DNA of 32,182 nt, from contig JAZNLR010000001.1 of assembly GCA_045579195.1 (NCBI GenBank), positions 1 through 32,182 of the forward strand. The letters are read 5' to 3'. Under the pieces are notes generated by a model. It was not told the origin of the DNA, ran no database searches, and saw only the letters and a program-made list of their open reading frames with translations. Shown here piece by piece: positions 1 through 7,228 of the stretch. Each line of letters opens with the position of its first letter. Position 1 is the stretch's first letter. Origin of the DNA: JAZNLR01 sp045579195. Its GTDB lineage: Bacteria > Bacillota > Clostridia > Christensenellales > CAMQZB01. Made by a program: the position numbers and the translations under genes.

Positions 1-1387
1 GAGCTTCTTCTGCAGGAGCTTCAACTCCTTCAGCCCCTCTTCCCTTATTGACGATCAGGTTGGTGATGATGCCAAGGATCAAAGCAACAGCCGTGGAGGT
101 CAACGTGACAGCGCCAAACGTCAATTTCAATCCACCGATACCGGCGATGAGGATGACGGAAACAACGAACAGGTTGCTGTTTGCACCGAGGTCAACCTTC
201 TGGATCATCTTCAAACCGGAAACAGCGATGAATCCGTAAAGAGCAACGCAAACGCCACCCATGACGCAGGAAGGAATGGTTGCAAGGAAGGTTACGAACG
301 GAGCAAAGAAGGAAATCACGATTGCAATGATTGCGGTCGTGAAGATGGTTACAACAGAAGCGTTCTTCGTGATTGCAACGCAACCAACGGACTCACCGTA
401 AGTCGTGTTCGGGCATCCGCCGAAGAATGCGCCAACCATCGATCCGATACCGTCGCCGAGGAGGGTCTTATCCAAACCGGGCTCTTCGAGGAGGTCATGG
501 TTGATGATGGTGGAAAGGTTCTTGTGGTCAGCAATGTGCTCTGCGAAAACAACGAATGCAACGGGGACGTAAGCAACGGCGATGGTTGCAAGGTAAGCTC
601 CGAAAGATCCAATGTCGCCGAAGGTCATCTCGCCCTTGAAGATCTCAACAAACGTGAATTCCGGCAACCACTTCATATTTGCAAACTTCGCAAAATCGAT
701 TACCATCAAGGAAGGAATGTCAGCAACCGTTCCGATGAGCGTGAAGATCGCTGCAACAACGTATCCAGCCAAGATTCCGATGATGAACGGGATGAGCTTC
801 GTCATCTTCTTTCCGTAAACGGAAGCGATGATGACGGTGAACAAGGTCACAAGACCGCAGATCAACGCAACGTACGGCGAAGCAACCGGAGCTGCAGTTG
901 CGTCGAGAACGCTTCCCTTCAAGAGGTCACCTGCTGCGTTTCCGGCAAGCGAAAGACCGATGATTGCAACCGTAGGTCCGATAACGACCGCAGGCATCAA
1001 CTTCGAGATCCACTTAACGCCGGCAAATTTAACAACGAGGGAAATGATCACGTAAACAAGGCCCGCAAGAACTGCACCGATGAGCAATCCCATATATCCA
1101 GCGGCGGCGGAAACGCCACCACCGAATGCAACGAACATCGAGTTCAAGAATGCGAACGAAGATCCCAAGAAAACAGGGCTTCTGAACTTCGTGAACAGCA
1201 AGTAAACGAGCGTTCCTACGCCTGCGCCGAACAGCGCTGCGGACTGAGACATTTCAACGCCGGTTACGCTCTTCACAACGGTCGGAACCGCGATGGTTGC
1301 AGCAAGGATTGCAAGCAACTGCTGGAACGCAAAGACAAGCGTTTTGCCAAACGGCGGTCTGTCTTTCACTTTGTAAATCAATTCCAT
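1..1387 (-). CDS. uraA: NCS2-family uracil/xanthine permease, 3' end outside window
   Basis: Membrane permease that imports a nucleobase, most likely uracil, by proton symport. I read 462 codons before the left edge. The frame begins MELIYKVKDRPPFGK, the usual N-terminus of uracil permeases, and continues as alternating hydrophobic helices and glycine-rich turns. The segment PNTTYGESVG is the conserved NCS2 substrate-site motif (TTYGE in UraA). The reading ends in a hydrophilic AEGVEAPAEEA tail, so little of the protein is missing. The ATG at 1387 is preceded by AAGGAG. It is transcribed alone from its own promoter (1560-1588) through a leader with an attenuator. Uracil is favoured over xanthine from the N-terminal sequence, but the motif is shared by both subfamilies. 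Confidence 0.9.
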   Translation of the reverse strand, partial: MELIYKVKDRPPFGKTLVFAFQQLLAILAATIAVPTVVKSVTGVEMSQSAALFGAGVGTLVYLLFTKFRSPVFLGSSFAFLNSMFVAFGGGVSAAAGYMGLLIGAVLAGLVYVIISLVVKFAGVKWISKLMPAVVIGPTVAIIGLSLAGNAAGDLLKGSVLDATAAPVASPYVALICGLVTLFTVIIASVYGKKMTKLIPFIIGILAGYVVAAIFTLIGTVADIPSLMVIDFAKFANMKWLPEFTFVEIFKGEMTFGDIGSFGAYLATIAVAYVPVAFVVFAEHIADHKNLSTIINHDLLEEPGLDKTLLGDGIGSMVGAFFGGCPNTTYGESVGCVAITKNASVVTIFTTAIIAIVISFFAPFVTFLATIPSCVMGGVCVALYGFIAVSGLKMIQKVDLGANSNLFVVSVILIAGIGGLKLTFGAVTLTSTAVALILGIITNLIVNKGRGAEGVEAPAEEA

Positions 1388-1445
1388 TTTTTTATCTCCT
1401 TAGTTTTTTATTGGATTCATCTTTGGTGGACTGAAACCTTGGCAT

Positions 1446-1519
1446 AAAAAAAGCCTTGCCTCTTGGCAAGACGATAAGAATCAAACGCTTTGGGAGCATC
1501 ACGATCGCAGAACCTTGCC
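1446..1519 (-). promoter_or_regulatory. Attenuator-like terminator/antiterminator in the permease leader
   Basis: On the minus strand the leader ends in a terminator hairpin (1453-1472, arms GTCTTGCC and GGCAAGGC, loop AAGA) followed by seven U (1446-1452), about 60 nt before the permease start. The same GGCAAGG heptamer occurs upstream at 1513-1519 and could pair with the 5' arm CTTGCC; a nearby CGAT/ATCG pair could extend that alternative stem. The two structures are mutually exclusive. This fits transcription attenuation of a nucleobase transporter. I do not see the PyrR binding-loop consensus or a purine riboswitch core, so the ligand or protein is unknown. Confidence 0.65.
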
Positions 1520-1559
1520 AGCATCACAGTACGGGCCTTAAAACTTCCAGTCGCATAAC

Positions 1560-1588
1560 AGTATATCACACCTCTTTTCCGATGTCAA
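1560..1588 (-). promoter_or_regulatory. Sigma-A promoter of the permease gene
   Basis: TTGACA, 17-nt spacer, TATACT on the minus strand. It lies about 165 nt upstream of the permease start codon, leaving room for the attenuator leader. Confidence 0.85.
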
Positions 1589-1631
1589 GAAAACATATCG
1601 TCTTTCAAAAGATCGAAAAACTTTTTTCTGC

Positions 1632-1667
1632 GAAAAGTAAAGACACCCAACTTTGAAGGGTGTCTTT
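1632..1667 (-). terminator. Terminator of the MATE-DUF1295 unit
   Basis: Ten-base-pair stem AAAGACACCC / GGGTGTCTTT with a 9-nt loop, starting 3 nt after the stop codon at 1671. The following U-rich stretch (ACTTTTC) is weak. Confidence 0.75.
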
Positions 1668-1670
1668 TCG

Positions 1671-2519
1671 TCAATTCTTAGGAATGGGAAGAAGCATTCT
1701 CGTTCTTTGTTTATATTCTGCAAAGCCCTCTTTTTTCGACTGTTTTCCATCCGCAAGCGGAATACTCACAAAGAGGAACAACAGCGTGTTTGCGATCGCA
1801 CCCAAGATAAGCTCCAACGAAAAACCAAGAACAGAAACGGAAAGCGCTGCAACACTCCACCAAAAGAGAATTTCCGCGAGATAATTCGGGTGTCTTGAGT
1901 GCTTCCAAGGGCCTACCGAAATGAACGTCGTGGTACGGTTTTTTCTGTAGCGGTGCATACAGACATCAGACACGCCTTGCAACAAGACGGAAGCAAGTGC
2001 AACAACAAAGGAGATCACAGAAAGCACGTTCCCCTCTTTTGCCGCAAGCAACACGAACACCGCAGGCAAAACGCAACCGTAAACGACGAGAGTCGGAACA
2101 AGATGAATGCCGAGGAAGTTGACAACGGGGTAAAACACTCCTGTCTTTTCTTTCAGCATCGTGTAACGCCAGTCCTGATGCGTCATCCCGTGGAAGGTAT
2201 ATGCCCAGTTTGCGGTCAGGCGAACGCCCCAGATGCAGATGGCAATGAGAACGAGCCAAGAAGCACCCGTCATCTTTACGCCAAGCGAAAACGCCAGGAT
2301 GATAATGATGGGTTGAACGCTCCAATAGGGGTCGTAAACAGAAGCGTTTTTGAAAAGCACGCTAAAGAAAAACGCAACTGCCGTCGCAACGACGTCGGCG
2401 ATCAAAAGGCGCCAAAAGACCTCACCGGGGACAGCTTGATAAACTGCAACTCCGGCAACGGTGCAAAGAACATATACAACTGCAATGAGCACGAAGCTCC
2501 AAAAACGGCTGTTTTTCAT
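1671..2519 (-). CDS. DUF1295 / isoprenylcysteine-methyltransferase-like membrane protein
   Basis: A 282-residue integral membrane protein with about seven hydrophobic segments. The C-terminal third contains GPWKHSRHPNYLAEILFWW, the hallmark of the DUF1295 and ICMT/steroid 5-alpha-reductase superfamily, in which this region binds a cofactor (NADPH or SAM, depending on the branch). It starts at an ATG preceded by GAGGGG, 11 nt after the MATE gene stop, so the two are cotranscribed. The reaction is unknown for most bacterial members; a reductase or methyltransferase acting on a lipid is plausible. Length and motif fit the family, and nothing is missing. Confidence 0.8.
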   Translation of the reverse strand: MKNSRFWSFVLIAVVYVLCTVAGVAVYQAVPGEVFWRLLIADVVATAVAFFFSVLFKNASVYDPYWSVQPIIIILAFSLGVKMTGASWLVLIAICIWGVRLTANWAYTFHGMTHQDWRYTMLKEKTGVFYPVVNFLGIHLVPTLVVYGCVLPAVFVLLAAKEGNVLSVISFVVALASVLLQGVSDVCMHRYRKNRTTTFISVGPWKHSRHPNYLAEILFWWSVAALSVSVLGFSLELILGAIANTLLFLFVSIPLADGKQSKKEGFAEYKQRTRMLLPIPKN

Positions 2520-2530
2520 TTTTCCCCTCG

Positions 2531-3916
2531 TTATGCCGCTTCCTCTTGCTCACGCAAAGGAACATCAACCTTTGGGAACTTGCGACGAACGATTAAAATC
2601 GAAATTAAATGGACAACGAATGTTACGCCCCAGGACAGTGGGTAAGAAACAAACAGCATCCGGATCGTGTGGTATGCGGGGATCTGGAAAACTGTGAAGA
2701 TCCAAAGAAGACGCAAACCGCACACACCAATGAGGGCAACGAGCATGGGAAGAACGGACTTTCCAAGACCTCGGAGAATGCTGCACGCGCAGTCCATCAA
2801 ACCGCAGATGAAGTACGTTCCGCAAACAAGTTGCATTCTCATCAACCCAGGCTCTAAGATTTCAGGGCGCGGGTCGTAAAGGCGGATCAGTTCCTTCCCG
2901 AAAAGATAAGTGACATTTCCAAGCACAAACCCAACCACGGCAACGCAAGCGAACGACGTTAAGATAATGCGATTGATTCGGCTGAACTTTTGCGCACCGA
3001 TGTTCTGGCTTACAAACGAAAGCACGGAAACGGAGAAGGAGTTCATTGCGACGTAAACAAAGCCTTCAATGCTTGCAGATGCGGCACTTCCCGACATTAC
3101 AATCGGGCCAAACGAGTTAATGGAAGACTGGATGACAACGTTGGAAAGAGAAAAGACCACGCCCTGCAATCCGGCAGGAATTCCAATGCGCATAATGCGA
3201 AGCAAAATCCTTCCGTGAAGACGGACTTTCTTCCATTCGAGCTTGTAATCATCCGTTTCCTTCATCAGACAGCGAATCACGAGAACCGCAGAGACGCATT
3301 GCGAAATCACGGTCGCAAGCGCAACTCCGGCGACGTCCATATGAAAGAAAATGACGAAAATGAGGTTCAAAACGACGTTGATCACGCCTGCAATCGTCAG
3401 AAAGTAAAGCGGACGCTTCGTATCCCCCTTGGCGCGCAAGATCGAGCTTCCAAAGTTATAGAGCATCATCGCGATCATTCCGCAGAAATAGATACGAAGA
3501 TAGAGCGCGGACAACGGAAGAACTTCCTCGGGCGCTTTCATCAGAACAAGGATATCCTCTGCAAAAACAAACCCTGCAACCGTCAAGATCGCACCGCTTG
3601 CAATTGCTGTAAAAATCGAAGTGTGAATCGCTTTTGAGAGGTTCTCACCTTCCTTTGCACCCGTGAAGAGCGCGCAAAGAACGTTTGCACCCGTGGAAAG
3701 CCCCACGAAAAGATTGACCATCAGCCCAACGAGCGCACCCGTCGATCCAACGGCAGCAACCGAATTATCGCTTCCGAAATTGCCCACGACAACGATGTCT
3801 GCGGCGTTAAAGAGCAATTGTAAAATGCCGGAAAGAATCAATGGGAGTGCAACGCGCGAAAGCTTAGGAAGAATTGCGCCTTCCGTCATATCCACATTGT
3901 TTCGGATTCTTTGCAT
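2531..3916 (-). CDS. MATE family efflux transporter
   Basis: A 461-residue, 12-helix exporter of the multidrug and toxic compound extrusion family, expected to expel cationic compounds in exchange for Na+ or H+. The N-terminus MTEGAILPKLSRVALPLILSG and the following LLFNAADIVVVGNF are characteristic of the DinF/NorM-like Clostridia branch, and the internal repeat typical of MATE (two six-helix halves) is visible. The ATG at 3916 has a GAGGTGA ribosome binding site 6 nt upstream. It is the first gene of a two-gene unit with the DUF1295 protein. Its promoter sits between two inverted copies of TTGTTGTCG, which suggests a dedicated regulator. The substrate cannot be read from the sequence. Confidence 0.92.
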   Translation of the reverse strand: MQRIRNNVDMTEGAILPKLSRVALPLILSGILQLLFNAADIVVVGNFGSDNSVAAVGSTGALVGLMVNLFVGLSTGANVLCALFTGAKEGENLSKAIHTSIFTAIASGAILTVAGFVFAEDILVLMKAPEEVLPLSALYLRIYFCGMIAMMLYNFGSSILRAKGDTKRPLYFLTIAGVINVVLNLIFVIFFHMDVAGVALATVISQCVSAVLVIRCLMKETDDYKLEWKKVRLHGRILLRIMRIGIPAGLQGVVFSLSNVVIQSSINSFGPIVMSGSAASASIEGFVYVAMNSFSVSVLSFVSQNIGAQKFSRINRIILTSFACVAVVGFVLGNVTYLFGKELIRLYDPRPEILEPGLMRMQLVCGTYFICGLMDCACSILRGLGKSVLPMLVALIGVCGLRLLWIFTVFQIPAYHTIRMLFVSYPLSWGVTFVVHLISILIVRRKFPKVDVPLREQEEAA

Positions 3917-3942
3917 AGTTTCACCTCAAAAAAAGAACGTCC

Positions 3943-4001
3943 TTGTTGTCGGGAAAAATATAGCATATTTCATACGAATAATCAACAGTTTTCGACAACA
4001 A
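3943..4001. repeat. 9-bp inverted repeat flanking the MATE promoter
   Basis: TTGTTGTCG at 3943-3951 and its exact complement CGACAACAA at 3993-4001, 41 nt apart. The -10 and -35 elements lie entirely between them. This layout suggests two operator half-sites or a looped regulator complex (inference). Confidence 0.55.
3957..3985 (-). promoter_or_regulatory. Promoter of the MATE-DUF1295 unit
   Basis: TTGATT, 17-nt spacer, TATATT on the minus strand, about 40 nt upstream of the MATE start. Confidence 0.7.
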
Positions 4002-4029
4002 ATCAAGAACTTTTTCTCGGCATATTTGC

Positions 4030-4060
4030 AAAAAAAAGCACGGAATGCATTCCGTGCTTT
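4030..4060 (-). terminator. Terminator of the sugar/ETF operon
   Basis: Perfect 20-bp palindrome GCACGGAATGCATTCCGTGC (4038-4057) followed on the minus strand by at least eight U (4030-4037). It lies 18 nt after the PfkB kinase stop and closes the long operon. Confidence 0.9.
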
Positions 4061-4077
4061 CATTGCATATTTGATTC

Positions 4078-4983
4078 TCAACCAAGATCTCGTTCCTTTC
4101 TGAACTCTGCAATCTTTTCTTTGCTCAGCTCGTACGTTCTTGCTCCCTTGTGGATGCACTTAAACGCCGCAACCGCGCTTGCAAACTCACAGCATTCCCT
4201 CACGCTCTTTCCTTCGCAGAACGCAACCAAAAACGCCCCGTGAAACGTGTCCCCGGCGCCGTTCGTGTCAACGGCGTTCACAGGAATGCTGGCATAATGC
4301 ACAGCCGCCTTCTCCTGCCAGAAGAATCCCCCGTCACTTCCGTCCGTGACCACAAGGACCTCGGGCGCATACGCCGCATCAAGCGCCGCCATTGCCTCGG
4401 GGATAGACTTCTTTTTCGTGATTCCGAGCGCAAACTCCGCAGAGGGAATCAGAAGGTCGACGTACGGCAACAGCCTTTCAATGCCGCTGTAAAGTCCGCC
4501 TGCATCCAAGCTTACCTTCACTCCGTTTGCCTTTGCGTACTTCGCGGCAACGATGGCGCTCTCAAGATAGTTTCCATCCAGATGGAGAACGGCTGCCCCG
4601 TCAATTGCGGAGAGGTTGACGTTTTTCGGATCATCGGGAACGCTTCCCCGATCGAACACGCACGTTCTTGTCGCACGATCTTCCGCAAGAACGATGTAAG
4701 ACGTAAACGAAGTTTTTCCGTCAAGAACGGTCACATTCCCCACGCCCACGCCGTACTTCTCGAAATCCGCCAAGAGGTACGCACCTGCACTGTCTTTCCC
4801 AAAACCGCCGATCACCTCTGCTTTCAGCCCGAGCTTACTCATCACAACGAGAGCGTTTCCCACAGGACCGCCGCCCGACAGGAAAATGCCGGATGCTTTT
4901 TGTTTCGTGTCTTCCGCAGGGTACTTCTCGCAATTGATCAGCGTGTCTAACACGCACGCACCCAATCCAACTGCTTTTTTCAT
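4078..4983 (-). CDS. PfkB-family carbohydrate kinase
   Basis: A 301-residue ribokinase-fold kinase that transfers phosphate from ATP to a sugar hydroxyl. Visible landmarks are the N-terminal GGGPVGNALVVMSKLG segment (PfkB signature 1 region, sugar binding) and DTNGAGDTFHGAFL near residue 240 (signature 2, with the catalytic Asp and the anion hole). The length is normal. Its ATG overlaps the aldolase stop (ATGA), so translation is coupled; it is the last gene before the terminator at 4030-4060. Next to an aldolase, it may make the phosphorylated substrate of the cleavage step, as IolC does with 5-keto-2-deoxygluconate or FruK/LacC with hexose phosphates. The specificity is not readable. Confidence 0.88.
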   Translation of the reverse strand: MKKAVGLGACVLDTLINCEKYPAEDTKQKASGIFLSGGGPVGNALVVMSKLGLKAEVIGGFGKDSAGAYLLADFEKYGVGVGNVTVLDGKTSFTSYIVLAEDRATRTCVFDRGSVPDDPKNVNLSAIDGAAVLHLDGNYLESAIVAAKYAKANGVKVSLDAGGLYSGIERLLPYVDLLIPSAEFALGITKKKSIPEAMAALDAAYAPEVLVVTDGSDGGFFWQEKAAVHYASIPVNAVDTNGAGDTFHGAFLVAFCEGKSVRECCEFASAVAAFKCIHKGARTYELSKEKIAEFRKERDLG

Positions 4984-5816
4984 ATTCTTCCGTCCGCTCC
5001 GACAACCTGAATCTTTGCCTCTGCAAACGCTTGAACTCTTGCAATGGGTTCGGTCATAAACAGATCGATCGCAACGATACTTGTATCCCGCTCACGGCAC
5101 GCGTCAAGGAAGAAATAGCACAAGTCCGTGCTGAAGTTCATCTTGCGGACGCCTGCCTTGATTGCCGCCTGAATCTGCTCGTCGGGAACGCCGCTTCCAC
5201 CGTGCAGAACGAGCGGAATGTTTGTTTCCTTTTTGATTGCAGCAACGCGTTCAATGTCAAGAACGGGTGCTTTCTTATATCTTCCGTGTGCCGTTCCCAC
5301 CATGACGGCAAGCGCGCACACACCCGTCTCCTCGACGTACTTTTTTGCCTCTTCGGGGTGTGTATACTCCGTGATGACGTTCTCATCCCCGTCCGCCGCT
5401 CTTCCAATGTGTCCAAGCTCGCCTTCCACGCCAACTCCGACGTAAGAACAGAGTTTGACCGCATTCTTCGTCTTTTCAATGTTTCCGGAAAGATCTTCCA
5501 TGGACGCGTCGATCATAACTCCTGTCATTCCGAGGCGGAGCGAACGAACGACCTCACATTCCCCCGTTCCGTGGTCAAGATGGAAGCAAACGGGCACGCT
5601 CGCACGATTCGCCAGATCAAGAATGACAGGGGCGACGTCCTCTGCGACCTTACTCGTCACGAGGCGGCTGTAAAACTGCAAGATGACGGGAGCACGAAGC
5701 TTCTCCGCCGCGTTGATCACGCCTCTTGCCGTTTCGATGTTATAGACGTTAAAGGCAGGGATGCAATATTCCCCCTCGTCCGCCAGCTTTAAAATTTCTT
5801 TCAATCCAACTAACAT
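4980..5816 (-). CDS. Class II ketose-(bis)phosphate aldolase (GatY/KbaY/IolJ/Fba family)
   Basis: A 278-residue zinc-dependent aldolase that splits a ketose phosphate into dihydroxyacetone phosphate and an aldehyde. Asp81-His82 (HLDHG), His177 (GTAHG) and His205 (LHGGSG) are the catalytic Asp and zinc ligands, and NFSTD near 227-231 is the phosphate-binding end. It is shorter than the glycolytic-type aldolase at 28084 and closer in length to tagatose-bisphosphate or IolJ-type enzymes. The start has GAGG 7 nt upstream, and its stop overlaps the PfkB kinase start. The pairing with a kinase and an IolB-like isomerase suggests a dedicated catabolic role rather than glycolysis (inference). Confidence 0.88.
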   Translation of the reverse strand: MLVGLKEILKLADEGEYCIPAFNVYNIETARGVINAAEKLRAPVILQFYSRLVTSKVAEDVAPVILDLANRASVPVCFHLDHGTGECEVVRSLRLGMTGVMIDASMEDLSGNIEKTKNAVKLCSYVGVGVEGELGHIGRAADGDENVITEYTHPEEAKKYVEETGVCALAVMVGTAHGRYKKAPVLDIERVAAIKKETNIPLVLHGGSGVPDEQIQAAIKAGVRKMNFSTDLCYFFLDACRERDTSIVAIDLFMTEPIARVQAFAEAKIQVVGADGRI

Positions 5817-5827
5817 ATTTTTTCCTC

Positions 5828-7228
5828 TTATGCTTTTGCGCTGTCAAATTCAACTTCGTCAACAAACTTCGTGAATTCTTTTAAGTATGCAGTGTAATCC
5901 CCCGGGACTTCGGTCATATGGTGGATGTACGGACCCTCCACGAGCTTTCTTTCAAGCGCGGGAAGATCGTCAAACTGCGCCCATAGATACGTTCCAAAGG
6001 TCTTCGGACCGTCGCACGTGTGGAACTTCTCTCCAAACAGGAAGTACTTTCCGCCTTCCGCCTGGAAGCGCGCAATTGTGTACTCCCCGTCTTCCAATCG
6101 GAAGGACGGCTTGGTGTTGTAAAGATAGGGTTTTTCCCCTTTCGCCTTATACTTCAAAGGGAACGGACCGCAATGCCACAGAAGCTCTGCGTTGTCGTTC
6201 TCGGGATGACGGCAAGTGAATTCACCCTGGATGGGCTTTTCCTTTCCACGAGTTGCAGAGAGCAAAAGAACGTTTGTGATGGTCATGTGGATATCCCACT
6301 CACAGGTGACATAAACATCCTTATCCGCAAGCAGACACATCGCAAGGCAGGGATTTGCGCCCCAACCGAGCGTGATTCCCGTCCAGCATTCGCTGCTGAT
6401 AATGTTGCAATCATTCACCTTTGCGAGATTCTCATAATAGTGCACGATGCAGAGCATCTTTTTTAAGTACTCATCGTCGAGCGTTCCACAGTCGAACGTC
6501 TTCTTGAGATCCACGAGCTCCTTATTCAGCTCATCTTGCTTGGTTTCGTAAATTGCGGTGAGGTCCTGAACAGCTTCCGCAAGGTTGAACGCAACGATGT
6601 CAATGCCAAACTTTTCAGCAAGCTCCAACTCGTTATACATGATGGATTTAAACGGTTTCACGCGCGTTCCGACCTGCAAGATCTTCATGTTCTTGAAGTT
6701 CTTGACCATGCACGCAACACCGAAAAACTGCTTGATTCCGCGGTCAAATTCGGGTGCATCCACATCACAGTTTTCGATATACGAGAACTTCACGTTGTTG
6801 CGCTTCAACTGCTTGCTCATTGCAAACAAACCGCACTGTGTGTCCGTATAGCGAATGTTGTTGGTGAAGTTGCGATCGCGCGGCCCCCACAGGAGAGTGG
6901 GAACGTGCAACTGCTTTGCAACGAGTCCTGCGCAGTTTTCCTGGCCAAAGTTGCAATTGATGATAAAGAGTGCATCGATCTTCTGCTCTTTGAAAAACTC
7001 CGCAACCTTGTCACAATCACTGTCGAGGTAAAGAAGGCCTTCCTCGTTCAACCAGTCTATGTCTACAAACTCCGTCTGCTCATCCGTGTAATGTTCACGG
7101 ATATACTTCAAGCTTGCTTTCTTGTTCTCCACAGCGTAATCACTTTGGAAGATTCCAATACGCTTTGGGGGTTCTTTGATATATCTTCTGATGGGAAGAA
7201 GTCCGATTTTTAACTTATAGTTCAACAT
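5828..7228 (-). CDS. L-fucose/L-arabinose isomerase-like protein
   Basis: A 466-residue protein with the architecture of the fucose/arabinose isomerase superfamily: Rossmann-like N-terminal domains (IGIFQSDYAVENKK; LFIINCNFGQENCAGLVAKQLHVPTLLWGPRD) and a C-terminal domain ending with PYIHHMTEVPGDYTAYLKEF, the HH...GD segment of the family C-terminal domain. Such enzymes interconvert an aldose and a ketose with a metal ion. It is shorter than FucI (about 590 residues) and belongs to the large class of uncharacterised fucose-isomerase-related proteins, so activity is not certain. The ATG has a GGAGGTG site, and the first 14 nt overlap the ETF gene end. An isomerase upstream of kinase and aldolase steps is consistent with the operon. 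Confidence 0.8.
   Translation of the reverse strand: MLNYKLKIGLLPIRRYIKEPPKRIGIFQSDYAVENKKASLKYIREHYTDEQTEFVDIDWLNEEGLLYLDSDCDKVAEFFKEQKIDALFIINCNFGQENCAGLVAKQLHVPTLLWGPRDRNFTNNIRYTDTQCGLFAMSKQLKRNNVKFSYIENCDVDAPEFDRGIKQFFGVACMVKNFKNMKILQVGTRVKPFKSIMYNELELAEKFGIDIVAFNLAEAVQDLTAIYETKQDELNKELVDLKKTFDCGTLDDEYLKKMLCIVHYYENLAKVNDCNIISSECWTGITLGWGANPCLAMCLLADKDVYVTCEWDIHMTITNVLLLSATRGKEKPIQGEFTCRHPENDNAELLWHCGPFPLKYKAKGEKPYLYNTKPSFRLEDGEYTIARFQAEGGKYFLFGEKFHTCDGPKTFGTYLWAQFDDLPALERKLVEGPYIHHMTEVPGDYTAYLKEFTKFVDEVEFDSAKA

Noticed and set aside
1389..1553. PyrR-type or purine-riboswitch leader
   Set aside because: The characteristic binding-loop and aptamer core sequences were not found, so only a generic attenuator is called.
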